Positions 1 to 12,030 of a DNA stretch of 64,000 bases are shown here, piece after piece (within the stretch, counting starts at the first letter, position 1; the number at the start of each line of letters is the position of its first letter). The DNA lies in contig RQOL01000718.1 in NCBI GenBank assembly GCA_013076295.1, positions 1,860,001 through 1,924,000 on the forward strand, in the 5' to 3' direction. Made by a program: the position numbers and the translations under genes. A model generated the notes under the pieces. It was not told the origin of the DNA. It did not search any database and saw only the letters and a program-made list of their open reading frames with translations. Origin of the DNA: Sanderia malayensis. Taxonomy: Eukaryota; Cnidaria; Scyphozoa; Semaeostomeae; Pelagiidae.

Positions 1-3000
1 TGTTGCTTCTCCCTCGTTGGTAAAATGTCCTAAGAGCGAAAACAAGGGGAAAATACCAGTAGAGAAAAAGTTAACTTACACTACGAAAGTCAGAATCATT
101 TCCAGCAGGTATCAACATGCCTTATCTAATACCTTTAGACAACAAAACTAACTAACTAGTGCCCCCATAGCAGGGAGACGAGAGAAAGAAAGAACTACAA
201 ACCTCGGTCATGTTGTAGCCTCGTCTTCGTTCTAGTGATATATGCAATTGTAATGGATTCCTTCCGGCTACTGGCATCCGTCCACAGACAGGCTTCTTCA
301 TCTTTGCATTCAACTGAGTAACAATGATCATTTACCACGTAAGCTACGTCACAGGTTGAAGACTTGCAACACTCGGCTTTGCACTGGTCGAAGTCTTTTG
401 CGTGTTTTCTGCGCACGAATTTGCCTGATCGCGTGCCCAAACGCAAGTCTGCACGAAGAAGTGCAGGAGTTACAATGCAGTCTCTTTCGTTGCCTGAACG
501 TTTCGCACGTTCAATGCGCGAATGGGAAACTTTACCTGCAAATAAAACATCTGCATTAAAAACAAGCAAATCGTGTTAGATTCAGAGGTATTATCGGCAT
601 ACAGCTAGATGCGCAAAGTTTTCAGCCCCTCCGATGCATAACAAGTATAGCATTTGCTTTCATTTGTCTGCAACTAAAAGAAAGAAGCTTTGAGTTTCAC
701 TGCGAGCCGTCAAAATTCGTAGTCATGTTCGCATACAAGCTACTCATTCTAAAGATACATACTACAACAAAAAATGCAAAGATACGAAACAATACCTAAC
801 TAGCAATCTTCAGAGACATATCAGCTCAGATGATTTGAGATCAACGAAGGCAGCACAAATCAGACGTATATTTACAACCAAACCTTAAGCAGATCTCTTG
901 AAGAGTTAAATCTTCACTGACTGTTCACTGTTCTAGGAACAATTGTTTGCTCAGCTCAAAGTTGATCAATCCATGAGTGCGTGCGTTTGTTAAAGGAGTT
1001 TTCAATTTAACCCCTTCATTAAACTGATTACCTAGTATTGATTATAATCAAATCACGCTTACAGTGCACAATAATGTGAGCAAAGTTCACGGCGAGTCAA
1101 CCTTGCTAACGCCCGGTTCAATCCACTCAGGCCAATAGGTAGCAATAGTCGTGGTTGGCTGTGCTCAAAGAAAACGGGGGTATTGCTGGATCAATGTACC
1201 GCACGAAGCATGCGAATTCGCAATGGACAATACCAGAGCAACTGTTCTCACTATACCCCCTGGTCTATTTATGCATCAAGCATGAACATTCATTAGCATG
1301 TTTGAAAACAAGTAATTTTACTAAGCAGTGTCGATTCTTCTGTTATTCCCACAAAATTAGCTCAATTCTTTTCTTGCATTGCGGCCAATTAGAAAAAAAC
1401 ATCGTTCAATGATTTAAAATGCATCAGATCGAGGCTTCCTTTAATGTGTAGAAATGATCAAATGACAACTAAAGCGGAATAAAAAATGCTCGTCTGGTGT
1501 TTAGTGATCTCAAGTGGTTGCTCAAACGCAAGACTGTGTGCAGCAGAGAATGAAACATCCTAAACTCTAAGCTCAAGCTGTAGGTTTTTAGCTAGGAAAA
1601 CTATACAGCTAAGCTCATCTGCCATTTTACTAGTCCATGGCAGCTTGCTAGGCCTGCTTAAATGCAGATGAATTTGCCGGTGAACCTAAGCTGGCAAAAA
1701 TGATCTACTGCAGTGCACCATACACAAAAATTGGCACAAAGACTCCTGCATCTGCAAAAATAATGCATTAGCTTATCTAGCTGCAATTTATAACACGTTT
1801 AATGTATCTTATTTGCAAGTGAAAGCCAAAAAATGTAATACATAACTAGCTTGAGCAGTAAAACTAGAGCAGACATTACTAATGCACGGTGAGAAGGTAT
1901 AACACAGCTTAGTGCAAATGACTGCACCATGTTGCTTGATGCTTTTACTGCCATTCTAGGAAGTTGGTGTGATGAGTAAGTCAGTGGGTATGATTCCGTT
2001 TTTGAACAGAACCACACAGTGAGACAGGTAAAGGGAAACAACGAGTATGCAGTTAGCTCATTCATGGTTTAATGCTTGTTCACGGTCACGCGTTCACGAC
2101 TTAATGACCTGCAAAAGTCGAAGCATCAACGATGAACTCAGATCGAAGCATCAAAAGTTAAACTGAGATCGAAGCATCAAATGATAAGCTCAGATCGAAG
2201 CATCAAATGTTAAACTCAGATCGAAGCATCAAAAGTTAAACTCAGATCAAAGCATCAAATATTAAACTCAGAGCAGATTTGATAGAATTTCCGGAGTCAG
2301 TACTGTACTGTAAGTGTTTCAGATTTGTAAAAAATATTAACCTTCATAGCTCATAATTAAATCTGAATCTATAGCAATAAGATCTATGCCAGAACATGAC
2401 AGACTCACGAAACCCCGTTCACCACACTCCCTTCACAAAAGTGTCCGGGTAATTTCGAATTCTGGTCTTCTGAAATGCTGCTCGGTAATTATTTCCGGCA
2501 AACATTTGTTCTAACTAAAACTAAGCCTGAATTTGTTTCAGTTCGAAATGGCAATCGATTGTCTATGTGTTCGGATACTTTCATGAGGGAAGTGCAGTGT
2601 ATACTTTGCAAGCCTGGCTATATTAGATAGGCAATCCTAAAGATTGTGTTTTTTCTGCCTAACCTGGCTGTATCTTGCAGAAAATTGAATATCTGTAGCG
2701 ATCTGTGGAGCTTTGTCAGCTCACTGACTAATTATAAACAATACCTCGTGATACCTCTGGCGTATTATAGACAAACTGACACCTCTGGCGCAAATGCAAT
2801 GCCGAAAAAGCCCTGTCGCCCAACTATAGAATACCTTATTTGCTTTCTTGTGTATAATAACACGAATAAGGGGCTCTAATAACAGGACAAGAGCCTTCAA
2901 CAGATAGGAGCATTAATCAAGAGATAGAAGCTTTAATCAAGGGACAGGAAACTTAATAGGGCCAATAACCTTAATCAAGCGACAAGAGCTCTGATAAAAA

Positions 3001-4225
3001 AATAAAACGAAACTGTATCACATACTTTTTCTTTGCAATGACCTTCTATCCTTTGCGGGCCTGCATTTCACTTGATTCAAGCATTGAATACCGTAGCACA
3101 ATCCATTGGAAATGAGAACGTAGTCACACCAATCACTGTCACAACACTGTTTCAAGCACGTCTTGTCGTCGTTGCCAGCTAATGTGTGATAGTATCCGTA
3201 CATAAGCTGCGTTATGTCTCCATCGAACTGGGCGATCTCTCGATTGTTTCCACAGGCATGCTGGTAGAATTCACTCGCATTGTTATCATCATTACAGTAT
3301 ACAAGAGCAATGCCTGGAAAATAATGGCATAAGCACGCATGATAAGTAAACGCTTAGACCCGGGGATAATGATGATAATTCTCTTTGCTAATTGCGGAGA
3401 ACACAATGTATGAAGCATATATAAATCTATAAACACCATCTCCATTCCAAAGTAATTCTATAAATCGTCTATGGGAACTTTATTGAATACGGTTATTGGA
3501 GAAACCGATTCGATGCTAAGAACTCACTTCAACTCTGCTAATTGAAGCTGGATAGATAAAGAAAGCCTCCTGCTTATCTTATCAGTTATAAGTACTTAAT
3601 AGTTGCAAATCAAATACAACACAAATTAATGCATAGAAATAAAGTAGTTTCATATACATCTGTTATGTGTATACATGAAAGACCAATATGAACCGAATAG
3701 TAGCGTTTCGCATAGAGAACGCGGTTAGTAGAACAGTTAAAGTTGGTCTGGGTTTGATTTGATTAAACGCTTGACCTTCTAAGCATGATCTGTGATCATC
3801 GATCAAACAATGCGGCCTAATGAGAACTTTGTTTTTGACCTGCTCGCAAACCCGGAGAAACCAAATTAGATTCGCACATTTTGCAGAAGAAATAAGCTTG
3901 AATTAAAGCTCTTACAACGCCATGCATTATACTATTCATAAACTTCCATGTTTTAATGTTTTGCAATGTTTATATGCAAAGAATGAGTCGAAAAATAGCC
4001 ATTTCTGCTATGAAATTGTGATTGTACCAAAAAATCAGCGTTTCGACCTTGGCTTAGCACAGACGAATACTAATTCATTAAAAATAACTTTCTCAATTCT
4101 TTAAAGACTTGTTAATTTTTTTGAAAAAGATTCAGCACGACAAAGAATATGCAAATCCTACCTGCTATGATTAATAAGAGCGAGATTGCGAATTTCCTTT
4201 CTCGTACATTTCCAACAATTTTCAT
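1..4225 (-). CDS. Secreted/membrane protein with two MANSC-like Cys-rich modules (partial, 5' end complete)
   Basis: Exons read on the minus strand: 4162-4225, 3026-3313, 203-535 and a probable partial exon 1-29. Phases join exactly (64 nt, 288 nt, 333 nt). The first exon starts with ATG at 4225 and encodes a short basic N-terminus followed by a hydrophobic stretch (AISLLLIIAG), which reads as a signal peptide or anchor. Exon 2 encodes a module with the pattern CLKQCCDSDWCDY...CYGIQC...KC. Exon 3 encodes a second one, QCKAECCKSSTCDVAY...CYSVEC. A CxxxCC...C(D)...C...C spacing is typical of the MANSC/MANEC domain found in LRP11, SPINT1 and the KIAA0319 family, which is extracellular. The second exon could alternatively start at 550. 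The C-terminal part lies outside the window, so family membership (KIAA0319-like versus other MANSC proteins) is not resolved. The MANSC assignment is from the cysteine pattern only. Confidence 0.6.
536..3025. other. Large intron of the MANSC-like gene
   Basis: About 2.5 kb between two well-phased exons. It holds a 26-bp minisatellite near 2117-2272 and only short, unsupported open frames. No other gene is seen on either strand. Confidence 0.5.
2117..2272. repeat. Minisatellite, ~26-bp unit, about six copies
   Basis: Tandem, slightly diverged copies of a unit built around GATCGAAGCATCAAA followed by GTTAAACTCA. It lies in the intron of the MANSC-like gene. Confidence 0.85.
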
Positions 4226-6285
4226 CCTCTCATTGCATGCAAATTAGCCTCGGCAGCGCAAACTCAACGCCGAAAACTAACCCCGACATGCCAATCGGTG
4301 CATGGCAAGATCTCTGTATTGCATTTTCTTTCGTCTTCCACTGCTTTGCTTCAGAAATTTCCCATTTTTTCGCCCAGCAAGCCGAATGCTCGTCTGCCTG
4401 GGCAATGCAACAGAGAGAAATGACGTCACATGCAAGCACGTTCGCTACCGTGTGCGAATTGCGATGCATCAGATCAGAGACGCAAACAGATACAGCGGGC
4501 AGAGCGACACGGGGGGTTCTTTCGCAGGCCATCATCTCGCTAATTCATGTCTTTACAAATTCAAATACAGCAGCCAACTAAAGATATGATATATGATATG
4601 ATATTATACACAACTCCATTTACATGGCTTTTCATTGTGAAAAAAGAGATTATCTCAAATCCAATTCTCTCCTACGATAAATCAGCTATTTGATTAATTC
4701 AAGCCCATCCGTGTTTCGTACAAAACAAATTCTTATTTTTTTCGAGTTTTTCTTCAAAGTTTTATCCTCAATATCTTGAGACTATATTTCAACCCAAATT
4801 TATTATTCTCTGGGTGTTCAGTACAATCGGGTTCTATCAGACGCATTTATGAAATTTAGATTTCGGAGCTCAAGAGACGAATAAAATATCTTATCGAATA
4901 ACAAGTGATGCTCAAAAATTCACGTTTATAAAATTCATCGATACGGCCCCCGGTTTTAAAATACAGCCTCTCCTTGATGCGGGTTCAATTCGAGGCAAAA
5001 GGCTTTTGACGCTGAAATGAATTTAAAATGCGACGCATCTTTGGCGTCGCATTCGCAGATGCACGAAAAATGATGAACAAGAAAGGTATAAAAGCAAAAC
5101 GCAGCACTTAGATCATACCAAATAAAATACTTCACGATAAGACGAATGGGTAGATACACATAGGCTCAAATTAGGCTAATTGAACAATTTTATTAGGTTT
5201 TTTAACTGGTTTTTGAGGTGAAGGCTAACTGCTCTATTACGGGTAAGTTCTTCGCTCCACTGGGCTTAAATCAGGGCCATTGTTTGTACACGAAAACACT
5301 TAAACAATCCAACAATGTAAAAGAACAATGCAGATAATGTGTGAGACACGATTGCGATTGTAGTTTTGAATATTTGAAAATTTAATTTAGAAATGCACAG
5401 GTCAAGGTGAGGGCAAAAGAGTTGAAAAACAGTGCTCCAGAAGGACAAGATACATGACCAGCACTCAGCATACAGAGATACTAGACTTGGTATAAGATTT
5501 TAAAATAAAATAGAAAGTTCGTAATAGTTGTAGGATAGACACACATGAAGAGAGTAAATTGTGTAGGGGAAGAAAAGGGAGCTTACCTCTGACGTCATAT
5601 TATTATTATTATTATTACTATTATTATTCAGGGACAATTATCCATTAGACGCCCAGGGACATTTACAACTTCAGTCTGGTGGTTTTTTAAAAAAACTAAT
5701 ATGAAAACAAATGAATGAAACATGCGGCCTGTTCTCCGGGTCTTCTCACAACAAACAAAAGGCTTTTTCCTCTCATGTGGTGGAGTGGAGTAGAAACCCA
5801 AAGCAATACTTAAACTCAAAATTGCATTTAATAAAACATAAAGACAGAAACTTGCTGAATTTTTAACTGTAATAAACTATATCTATCCTCTTTCAAGCAG
5901 CTTGTAGCCAGATATGCAGATTTCAAACAATTTAGGCCCGGTTCCTTATTGGATCGCCCCGCCCATTCTTCCACGTGGTAAAGGATAGCAACCCAAAGAA
6001 AAAACCCTACTAAAGCAACTTTTAAGCGCAAATAGCAATCAAAATAAATATAAAATATAAATTACCTGAAAAGTTCAATATTATAATGAATCCTTTTTGA
6101 ATACGCGGTTGCAAGACTTTCTTCAGGCAGATATTCTTGTACAAAGCCAGACTTGCTTAAGCAATCTTCTGCACGAGGCTTCTACACACCAAATCGAGAC
6201 TTCCCGGGTACTTCAAAAAAGTCTTTCTTTCTTACCATTTCAGTTCAGTGTTAAAAGAGCATTTTAATGATATAAAAGTGTAATT
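4226..6285. promoter_or_regulatory. Divergent intergenic region (MANSC-like gene / TDP2)
   Basis: About 2 kb separates the two start codons, which point away from each other, so both promoters should lie here. Two perfect CRE octamers TGACGTCA occur at 4421-4428 (about 200 bp upstream of the MANSC gene start) and 5590-5597. A (TTA)n microsatellite follows at about 5599-5629. Open frames here are short and show no exon structure. Confidence 0.4.
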
Positions 6286-7759
6286 ATGGTTGCTGAGGAT
6301 CAAGTGTTTGATAATTTAGTTCAGGAGTTCTGCGAACTGACACAATGCACAGCAAGTACTGGGAATGATTTTATCAAACGACACCAAAACAACTTGCAGG
6401 TGGGTGGAAGGAATTATGATTAAAATCTTTCTGGACGTTAGGCCCATTCGTAAGAAAACAGGAAACTGAATAGTATGACTCTCTAGGAGGCCGTACAATA
6501 AAGTACTTTGTTCTTTCCAATTCAGCATAACTAAGTATATAATTTATTTCAAGATACCTCAGTCATCCTTTCATTGCTCCTTCAACAGAGTGCCTTGAAT
6601 GACTTCTTTGAGCATGGCCTTCCAGAGCATCGTGACGTCGTTGAGGCAGGGGTAAGCAATACCAAATATCGTAAAAGCTCCAGAAAGCAAAATAAACTCC
6701 ACAAGATTTTAAGGTTTAATCTATCACAATTTCATCATCGTTCACAATTTCACAATAGAGCTTTTTACGTCAGTAATTTTATTGATTAATACGGTTGTCA
6801 ATATTGATATTAATGATATTATTATTATTCCCAATGCTTGCTTTTATCGTAATCATCAGGCATCAAATGATCACATAAAGATGATCACTTGGAACATTGA
6901 TGGACTTGATGAAAGAGACTTCAATATGAGAATGATGGCTGTTATCGTTAAAATCAATACTCTCCAACCAGAAATCGTTTACTTGCAAGAAGTTTTGCAA
7001 ATTTCATTGCAATGTATTCGCATGATGTGCAAAGGGTATGTCAAATCAGATCAATATCATGTGCTGCCCCTTCTGAAATGCAAACAGATGTCATAGGTAA
7101 ACAATGCAGAAAGCTAAGCATCCGGGGGGTTCAATTTTGTTATAAGTGTATTATTTTGCAGGTATACAGTGCACCATCATGCAAGGGCAGGCTACTTTTG
7201 TGCTACCCTTATAAAACAGACAACAAGACTTGAGTTCATCTCCAAGAAAATTCTCGAATATCCTGGCTCTACTATGGGACGATATCTGCTGTGCATTAAC
7301 ATCAAATATGACGAGCATCAACTGTTGTTGCTCAACACACATCTCGAGAGCACAAAAGATGAGGCAAGGCAAAGAAAAGTGCAGCTTAATGCCTGCTTTG
7401 ATGAGATCAAGAACTCAGCTGAAGATGTACATGTGATATTGGCTGGAGACCTAAATATTCGTGATAGGGAGATACAAAGTATTGGGGGGCTTCCAGGTGG
7501 GGTTCTTGATGCTTGGGTGGAAACCGGCAGCGACCCCTTGAAGGAGTTCTCATGGGACGTTGGAGAAAATGACAATCTCAACTGGCCATTCAAACATAGG
7601 CCTAAGTTGAGATTCGATCGCATCCTATACAAGTCTGGGGTAAGTCGAAAGATGGAGGTAAGCGCATTCAACCTGATTGGCAAGGAGCGTTTAGAATCCT
7701 GTGGTAGATTCCCCAGTGATCATTGGGGCATTCACTGCGAGTTTGCGTTGAAATCGTAA
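6286..7759 (+). CDS. TDP2: Tyrosyl-DNA phosphodiesterase 2
   Basis: Four exons: 6286-6399, 6589-6651, 6860-7035 and 7162-7759. The total of 951 nt gives 316 residues, somewhat shorter than the roughly 360-residue human protein. TDP2 removes 5'-phosphotyrosyl adducts left by topoisomerase II (and, in some settings, VPg-RNA links), mainly in the nucleus. The N-terminal ~55 residues look like the UBA-like domain (FCELT...ALNDFFEHG). The rest is the Mg-dependent endonuclease/exonuclease/phosphatase fold: TWNIDGLD (about 69-76), LQEV with the metal-binding Glu at 103, NTHLEST (176-182), AGDLNIRDRE (212-221) with the catalytic Asp 214, FDRILYK, and GRFPSDHWG with the catalytic His 305. All catalytic motifs are intact. 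The residue spacing between LQEV and GYF equals the human protein, which fixes the donor at 7035 (GTATGT). TDP2 is known to be conserved across animals. Confidence 0.95.
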
Positions 7760-8926
7760 ATTATGAAGAAGATTATAAAGTCTACCACAACTCAGTAAAA
7801 AAGATGTGTATTTAATACAACAAAAAGATAACATTTGGTAACGTTAATGTTAGATTAAATTGTCTAATTTTTTTGACCTCCGAATATGAAATAAAAAAAA
7901 TTGTACATAGAAGTTTAGAGAGTTTAGAACTTGTTTAAGAGTTACACGTTACAGAGAGTTACAGAATAACACGCTGTATTATTTGGAGCATTTTTCTGAG
8001 TACTTTGCTGCAATGTTCTTCTGTAAACGATTTCAAAACACGTGTGATCTATCATATACTTTGCAAACGAGCTTCCAACCATTGCACCTTGTATTTGTAT
8101 ATATGTATTATATTGAAACCTTGGTTAGCATATCGCACTTTAAGAAGCGGTATATTACAAATGAAGCATCCTAAGCCATGCACCAGCAACACAATGGAAG
8201 ACATACAATGTTTCCAAGCAGCAATGTCGGAGTTAATACCAAAACGATAGCACTAGCTGCAATACAGAAACTTGCCGGGTCTCTTACGACAGATCCGAAC
8301 CAATCACGAATACTGTGGTCACAAAGCATTCTGAAACGTATACATATCAAGCTCTAATAGTTTGTCGATGAAATTGAAACGAATTTAAGTTGCCATTCCT
8401 GAAACAAGTTCTTCCAGGTGCTGGATTAACTACTGAAATCTAAGTTCCTTCCTTTCCTTTTTATTCTATCTTCCCTTGTGTTCGATATTTGTCCTATTTT
8501 TGATATTTTTCTAATATCTTACCCAACCAATGCATAAAGATCGCATTTCTGACGACTCAAAGAAGTTTCGGAGAAAGGACGCTCATAAGCGAATACTAAC
8601 AAACCACCTTATTAAAAATTTACTATGTGCATATTGACTAAAAAGCTTCTTTTGCAATATGTTTGCATACCAGTGAAAATACAGCTATTTAAATATCTCC
8701 AATCAACACAATACTAACCCACTTTGCAGGTTTAGTTAAACTATCGATCTGGTATAAACAATCAGTTGATGACAAAATTAAACCTAGTTTGGTCGGGTGT
8801 CCAAACTTGATATAGCTACTGGAGTGATATCACAATATAGAAGGGTATATTAAATTATGTGTATATAATAAAACGATTAGATCAATAAGTTAAAAAGAGA
8901 TGAAGCAAACTTACGGCCTCGTAAAA
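7760..8926. other. Convergent 3' region between TDP2 and FBXO9
   Basis: About 1.2 kb of AT-rich sequence holding both 3' untranslated regions. Several AATAAA-like signals lie downstream of the TDP2 stop. No further coding exon was recognised. Confidence 0.4.
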
Positions 8927-11900
8927 TCACAAAGGCAGTTTGGAACAAATGTGAAAACTTTTTACTCTTGAGAAATAAAACGGCTTGTAGTTTGTGACGT
9001 CAATTCTACTGCAGAAACTCTGGCCAGTCGATCTAAAGATAAAAAAGGAGTACATGAATAAGAATAATAAGGAATAATAAAGATATTAATGGACAAATGA
9101 ATGAATGAATCATTTAATAAATTAATCAATGAATGAACAAACGAAAGAAAAAAAAAATGAATGAATGAATGAGTAAATAAATAAAACAATGAATGAATGA
9201 ATGAACAAAATAATTAATGAGTAAATTAATTAAATAATGAAAAATGGATAAAGAGGTACTGTACTTGTTATAAACTTTATACGAATAATCATGCCAAGCC
9301 AATTGAGTATTTCTCTTTTTTCCAGAGTTTTTTAGCTTCAGCTCCTATTTGAAAGAAATCTTTTCGCTTAATCAATGAAGTCATAAATATAAAATATGGC
9401 TATACCATGTTGGAAGCTCTACTTCGAGCAGATCACATCAAAACTTAAATTCATATAAATATACGTTAATTAACTAAAAATGCAACGTTTGTGGCAGGAC
9501 TTACCATGTTAAACATTTGCTCTTGGATAGAAGGGGTCAGGCCACGTTGCCTTCTCGATCTTGACTCTGATTGGCTCTTCTCTGTTCTCGTTGTTGCGAT
9601 AGTGACGGTGTCACCAACCAATCGATAATGGCCTTTGATTATTGTTGTCGTTGTTGTTGTTTGATGCTTTCTTCTAAGGGTGGGAATGACTGTCAATGGC
9701 TCATCATGCGATGTACTAACCAAAACAGTCCCTAAACTCACAGAAACAAGCAATAAGAGAAACAAAAAGCTTTAACCAGCAAAAGCAATGAAAATCAGTG
9801 ATTAAGAAATAAAATTCACCGTCGGCGTAAAATCTCAAATATCTGTAGTATTCTATAAGATGAAACGGTCGATAGAATCCATCCAAGCTTTGCTCGCCAG
9901 CTCTGACATAGGAGTTTCTATTGATGTAAACACCTGTGTATGAATAGAAAGGGGAGATTTTAACGAACCCAGTCACAATCAGGATTCATCATCGCTCAAT
10001 CCAAAGTAGAAAACAAACAAAATTGCTTATTAATGCATTGAATTACCGTGGAAATTCAGATGCGGTCGTTCAAGAAGCATCTGCCTCCAGCAGCCATTGA
10101 AAGCAGTTGGATGACCACAGTTGACACTCCAAACCCTTAAAAATAAAACTATATCATTGGCTTCATGCAACATATCCTAGCAAATTAGATTTTGATGTGC
10201 AATTTATTATCTACATTCTCTTTTGTCTTTAGTGTCCCCCTCACATTCTCCATTGTCTCTATTGTCTCCTTCACATTCTAGATTGTCTCTATTTCCTGCT
10301 TCACATTCCCCAATGCCTGTACTATCTCCTTCCATTATCTCTTTAAATCTTTGCACATCCATACATAGGCTTGAATTTTACAGCAAGTGCATAAGTGCCA
10401 GTCAAAGCACAAATTGAATTCAATTACTTTCCTTACTCACCTCAGACAAGCTGCTCTCCAAACTGACTCATCTCTTGCACATGCATAGAACCACTTGCAG
10501 ACTAAAGCAACTTGTTCAAGAGATCGCAAATCCAGTTCACTTGAAATCACCCATCTGAGTATATAAATCAGCAACTCCGATGGTAACACAGAGATGTGTG
10601 CTTGCTGCAAACAAAAAACAATTATGCAATTAAAAATTTGTCAACAGTTGGGTACAAAACTTGGTTATAGCAAGTAATCAAATTCTTTACCTTTGTGTCA
10701 TACAGAGGGGAGCAAAGTCCTCCCACCCCAAGAACTTTGAACTTCTTTGTTACCCATTCAAGACTAGCGCTAACAAGAAAAAAGCCTTGATTAATTCTCA
10801 ATCAGGAAAAAATTGCTTTTCATAACAATATGTTTAAAGCTTGTTCAAAGACCTGTCATGGGTAGGGTTAGGGTTAAGAAGCTGGGATAGGTTGGGCATT
10901 TTTCTTCATAACAATATGTCTAAAGCTTGCTTAAAGACATGTTGTGGGTTAGTGTTAAGATGCTGAGATAGTTTGGGCATTTGATACAACTAAACTACAT
11001 ATACAGAGCATTGTTAGAAGGACACATTGATGGACAGAAAGGCAGAGATTGCCCAAAGTATGAGTTAGTATGAGAGCATCAAGAAGTGAAATGGTATTCA
11101 ACATAAACAGGTAACAAGAACCACAACGGGTGGAGAAACATGGAGGGCTTCTATGTCGTCAAACATTAAAAGATTGTGAGCACCTGCTTTCACTTTGAAA
11201 ATTACTTTCACTCAATACTCCATCGTCACTATATTCATCTTCATTTTGCGAAATATCTAAGAATATACAATGAACTATTAATTAGATTATCACTGCCAAT
11301 GATTTCTGTATCAAATTATCAAACAATGTGATCAACATGAATAGAACTGAAAAGCAAACGCACCAATCTTTGCATAGTAGTCTGCGATTCTTGTCTCTAT
11401 ATCAGGAACCAAGCGAATAGCTTTCTTATAAAACTCAATAGCTGTGCAAAAAATAATAAAATATTCATCAAATTGGATTATTGATCAAGCATTGAATTTA
11501 GAAATCTGATGATAATTAAGTGAAAATAATTTCCTTGCCATTGTATACTAGCTTCTTTCTTTCAAGTTCAACACCTTGTAGAAACAATCTAGCTGCCTGA
11601 GCAAAAAATAATACAATAAATTCAATAATGCAATATAATATTGATTGGACATGTTCTATGTATGTAAATAGAGTAAATCTAAAAACTGCTTTCAATTACT
11701 TCTTCTTCTTTTTGCTTTTCCGCATCATCGGATGAATCTTTGGCTTCATCTTCTTCGTTTGTTGTTGATGATCCAGGAGCTGAAGTCCTTTCTGTGGTTT
11801 GTTTACTATGAATTTCTTCATGCCACTTCTTACGAAACGATGTCAACTCATCATTTAGCTCATTATTATCGTCATCCTAAGCAAATAAAGGCTTCTGTAA

Positions 11901-12030
11901 AATAATGCAGCAGCAAACCGCAAATATACCATGACTTTTTGCAGACTCAAAAACATGACGTCACAAATTAATTGTTGACTGGCCTATTGCTATAAAAAGT
12001 ATAAAAAGCTGGATGTCGTCTTACCGCCAT
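8927..12030 (-). CDS. FBXO9: F-box only protein 9
   Basis: Twelve exons on the minus strand: 12025-12030, 11700-11876, 11539-11596, 11364-11441, 11184-11256, 10691-10769, 10441-10604, 10047-10135, 9820-9933, 9505-9731, 9265-9344 and 8927-9032. The total of 1251 nt gives 416 residues (human about 440). FBXO9 is the substrate receptor of an SCF (SKP1-CUL1-F-box) ubiquitin ligase that acts on TEL2/TTI1 in mTOR control in mammals. Seen here: an acidic N-terminus; a TPR-like stretch ([11 protein letters not shown]...[16 protein letters not shown]); the F-box at about 158-212 ([16 protein letters not shown]...[15 protein letters not shown]); and the conserved C-terminal half ([43 protein letters not shown]). 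The first coding exon is only ATGGCG. The intron after 11539 begins with GC instead of GT. The start is set by the phase match into exon 2. Confidence 0.93.
9075..9240. repeat. (ATGA)n-rich microsatellite in the last FBXO9 intron
   Basis: Interrupted AATGA/ATGA repeats fill most of the intron between the exons at 9265 and 9032. Confidence 0.8.
10223..10345. repeat. Short minisatellite, ~30-bp unit
   Basis: About four diverged copies of a unit of the type CACATTCTCCATTGTCTCTA. It lies in the FBXO9 intron between exons 10441-10604 and 10047-10135. Confidence 0.7.
10815..10985. repeat. Two-copy tandem duplication (~85 bp) in an FBXO9 intron
   Basis: Two neighbouring copies share AACAATATGT.TAAAGCTTG and the end GTTGGGCATTT or GTTTGGGCATTT. 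The first copy contains GGGTTAGGGTTA, which resembles telomere repeat but is only two units long. Confidence 0.75.

Noticed and set aside
1105..1130. tRNA-like B box (GGTTCAATCC), also near 4980 and 59190
   Set aside because: No matching A box or cloverleaf at the right distance. At most SINE relics.
4186..4589. Three overlapping open frames upstream of the MANSC gene
   Set aside because: They overlap the first exon and promoter of the minus-strand gene and have no recognisable motif.
7012..7161. Frame continuing past 7035 in TDP2 and the overlapping second frame
   Set aside because: Conserved spacing to GYFCATLIKQ requires the GTATGT donor at 7036 and the acceptor at 7161.
10870..10885. 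Telomere-like GGGTTAGGGTTA
   Set aside because: Only two units, inside a two-copy local repeat in an intron; not an interstitial telomere array.
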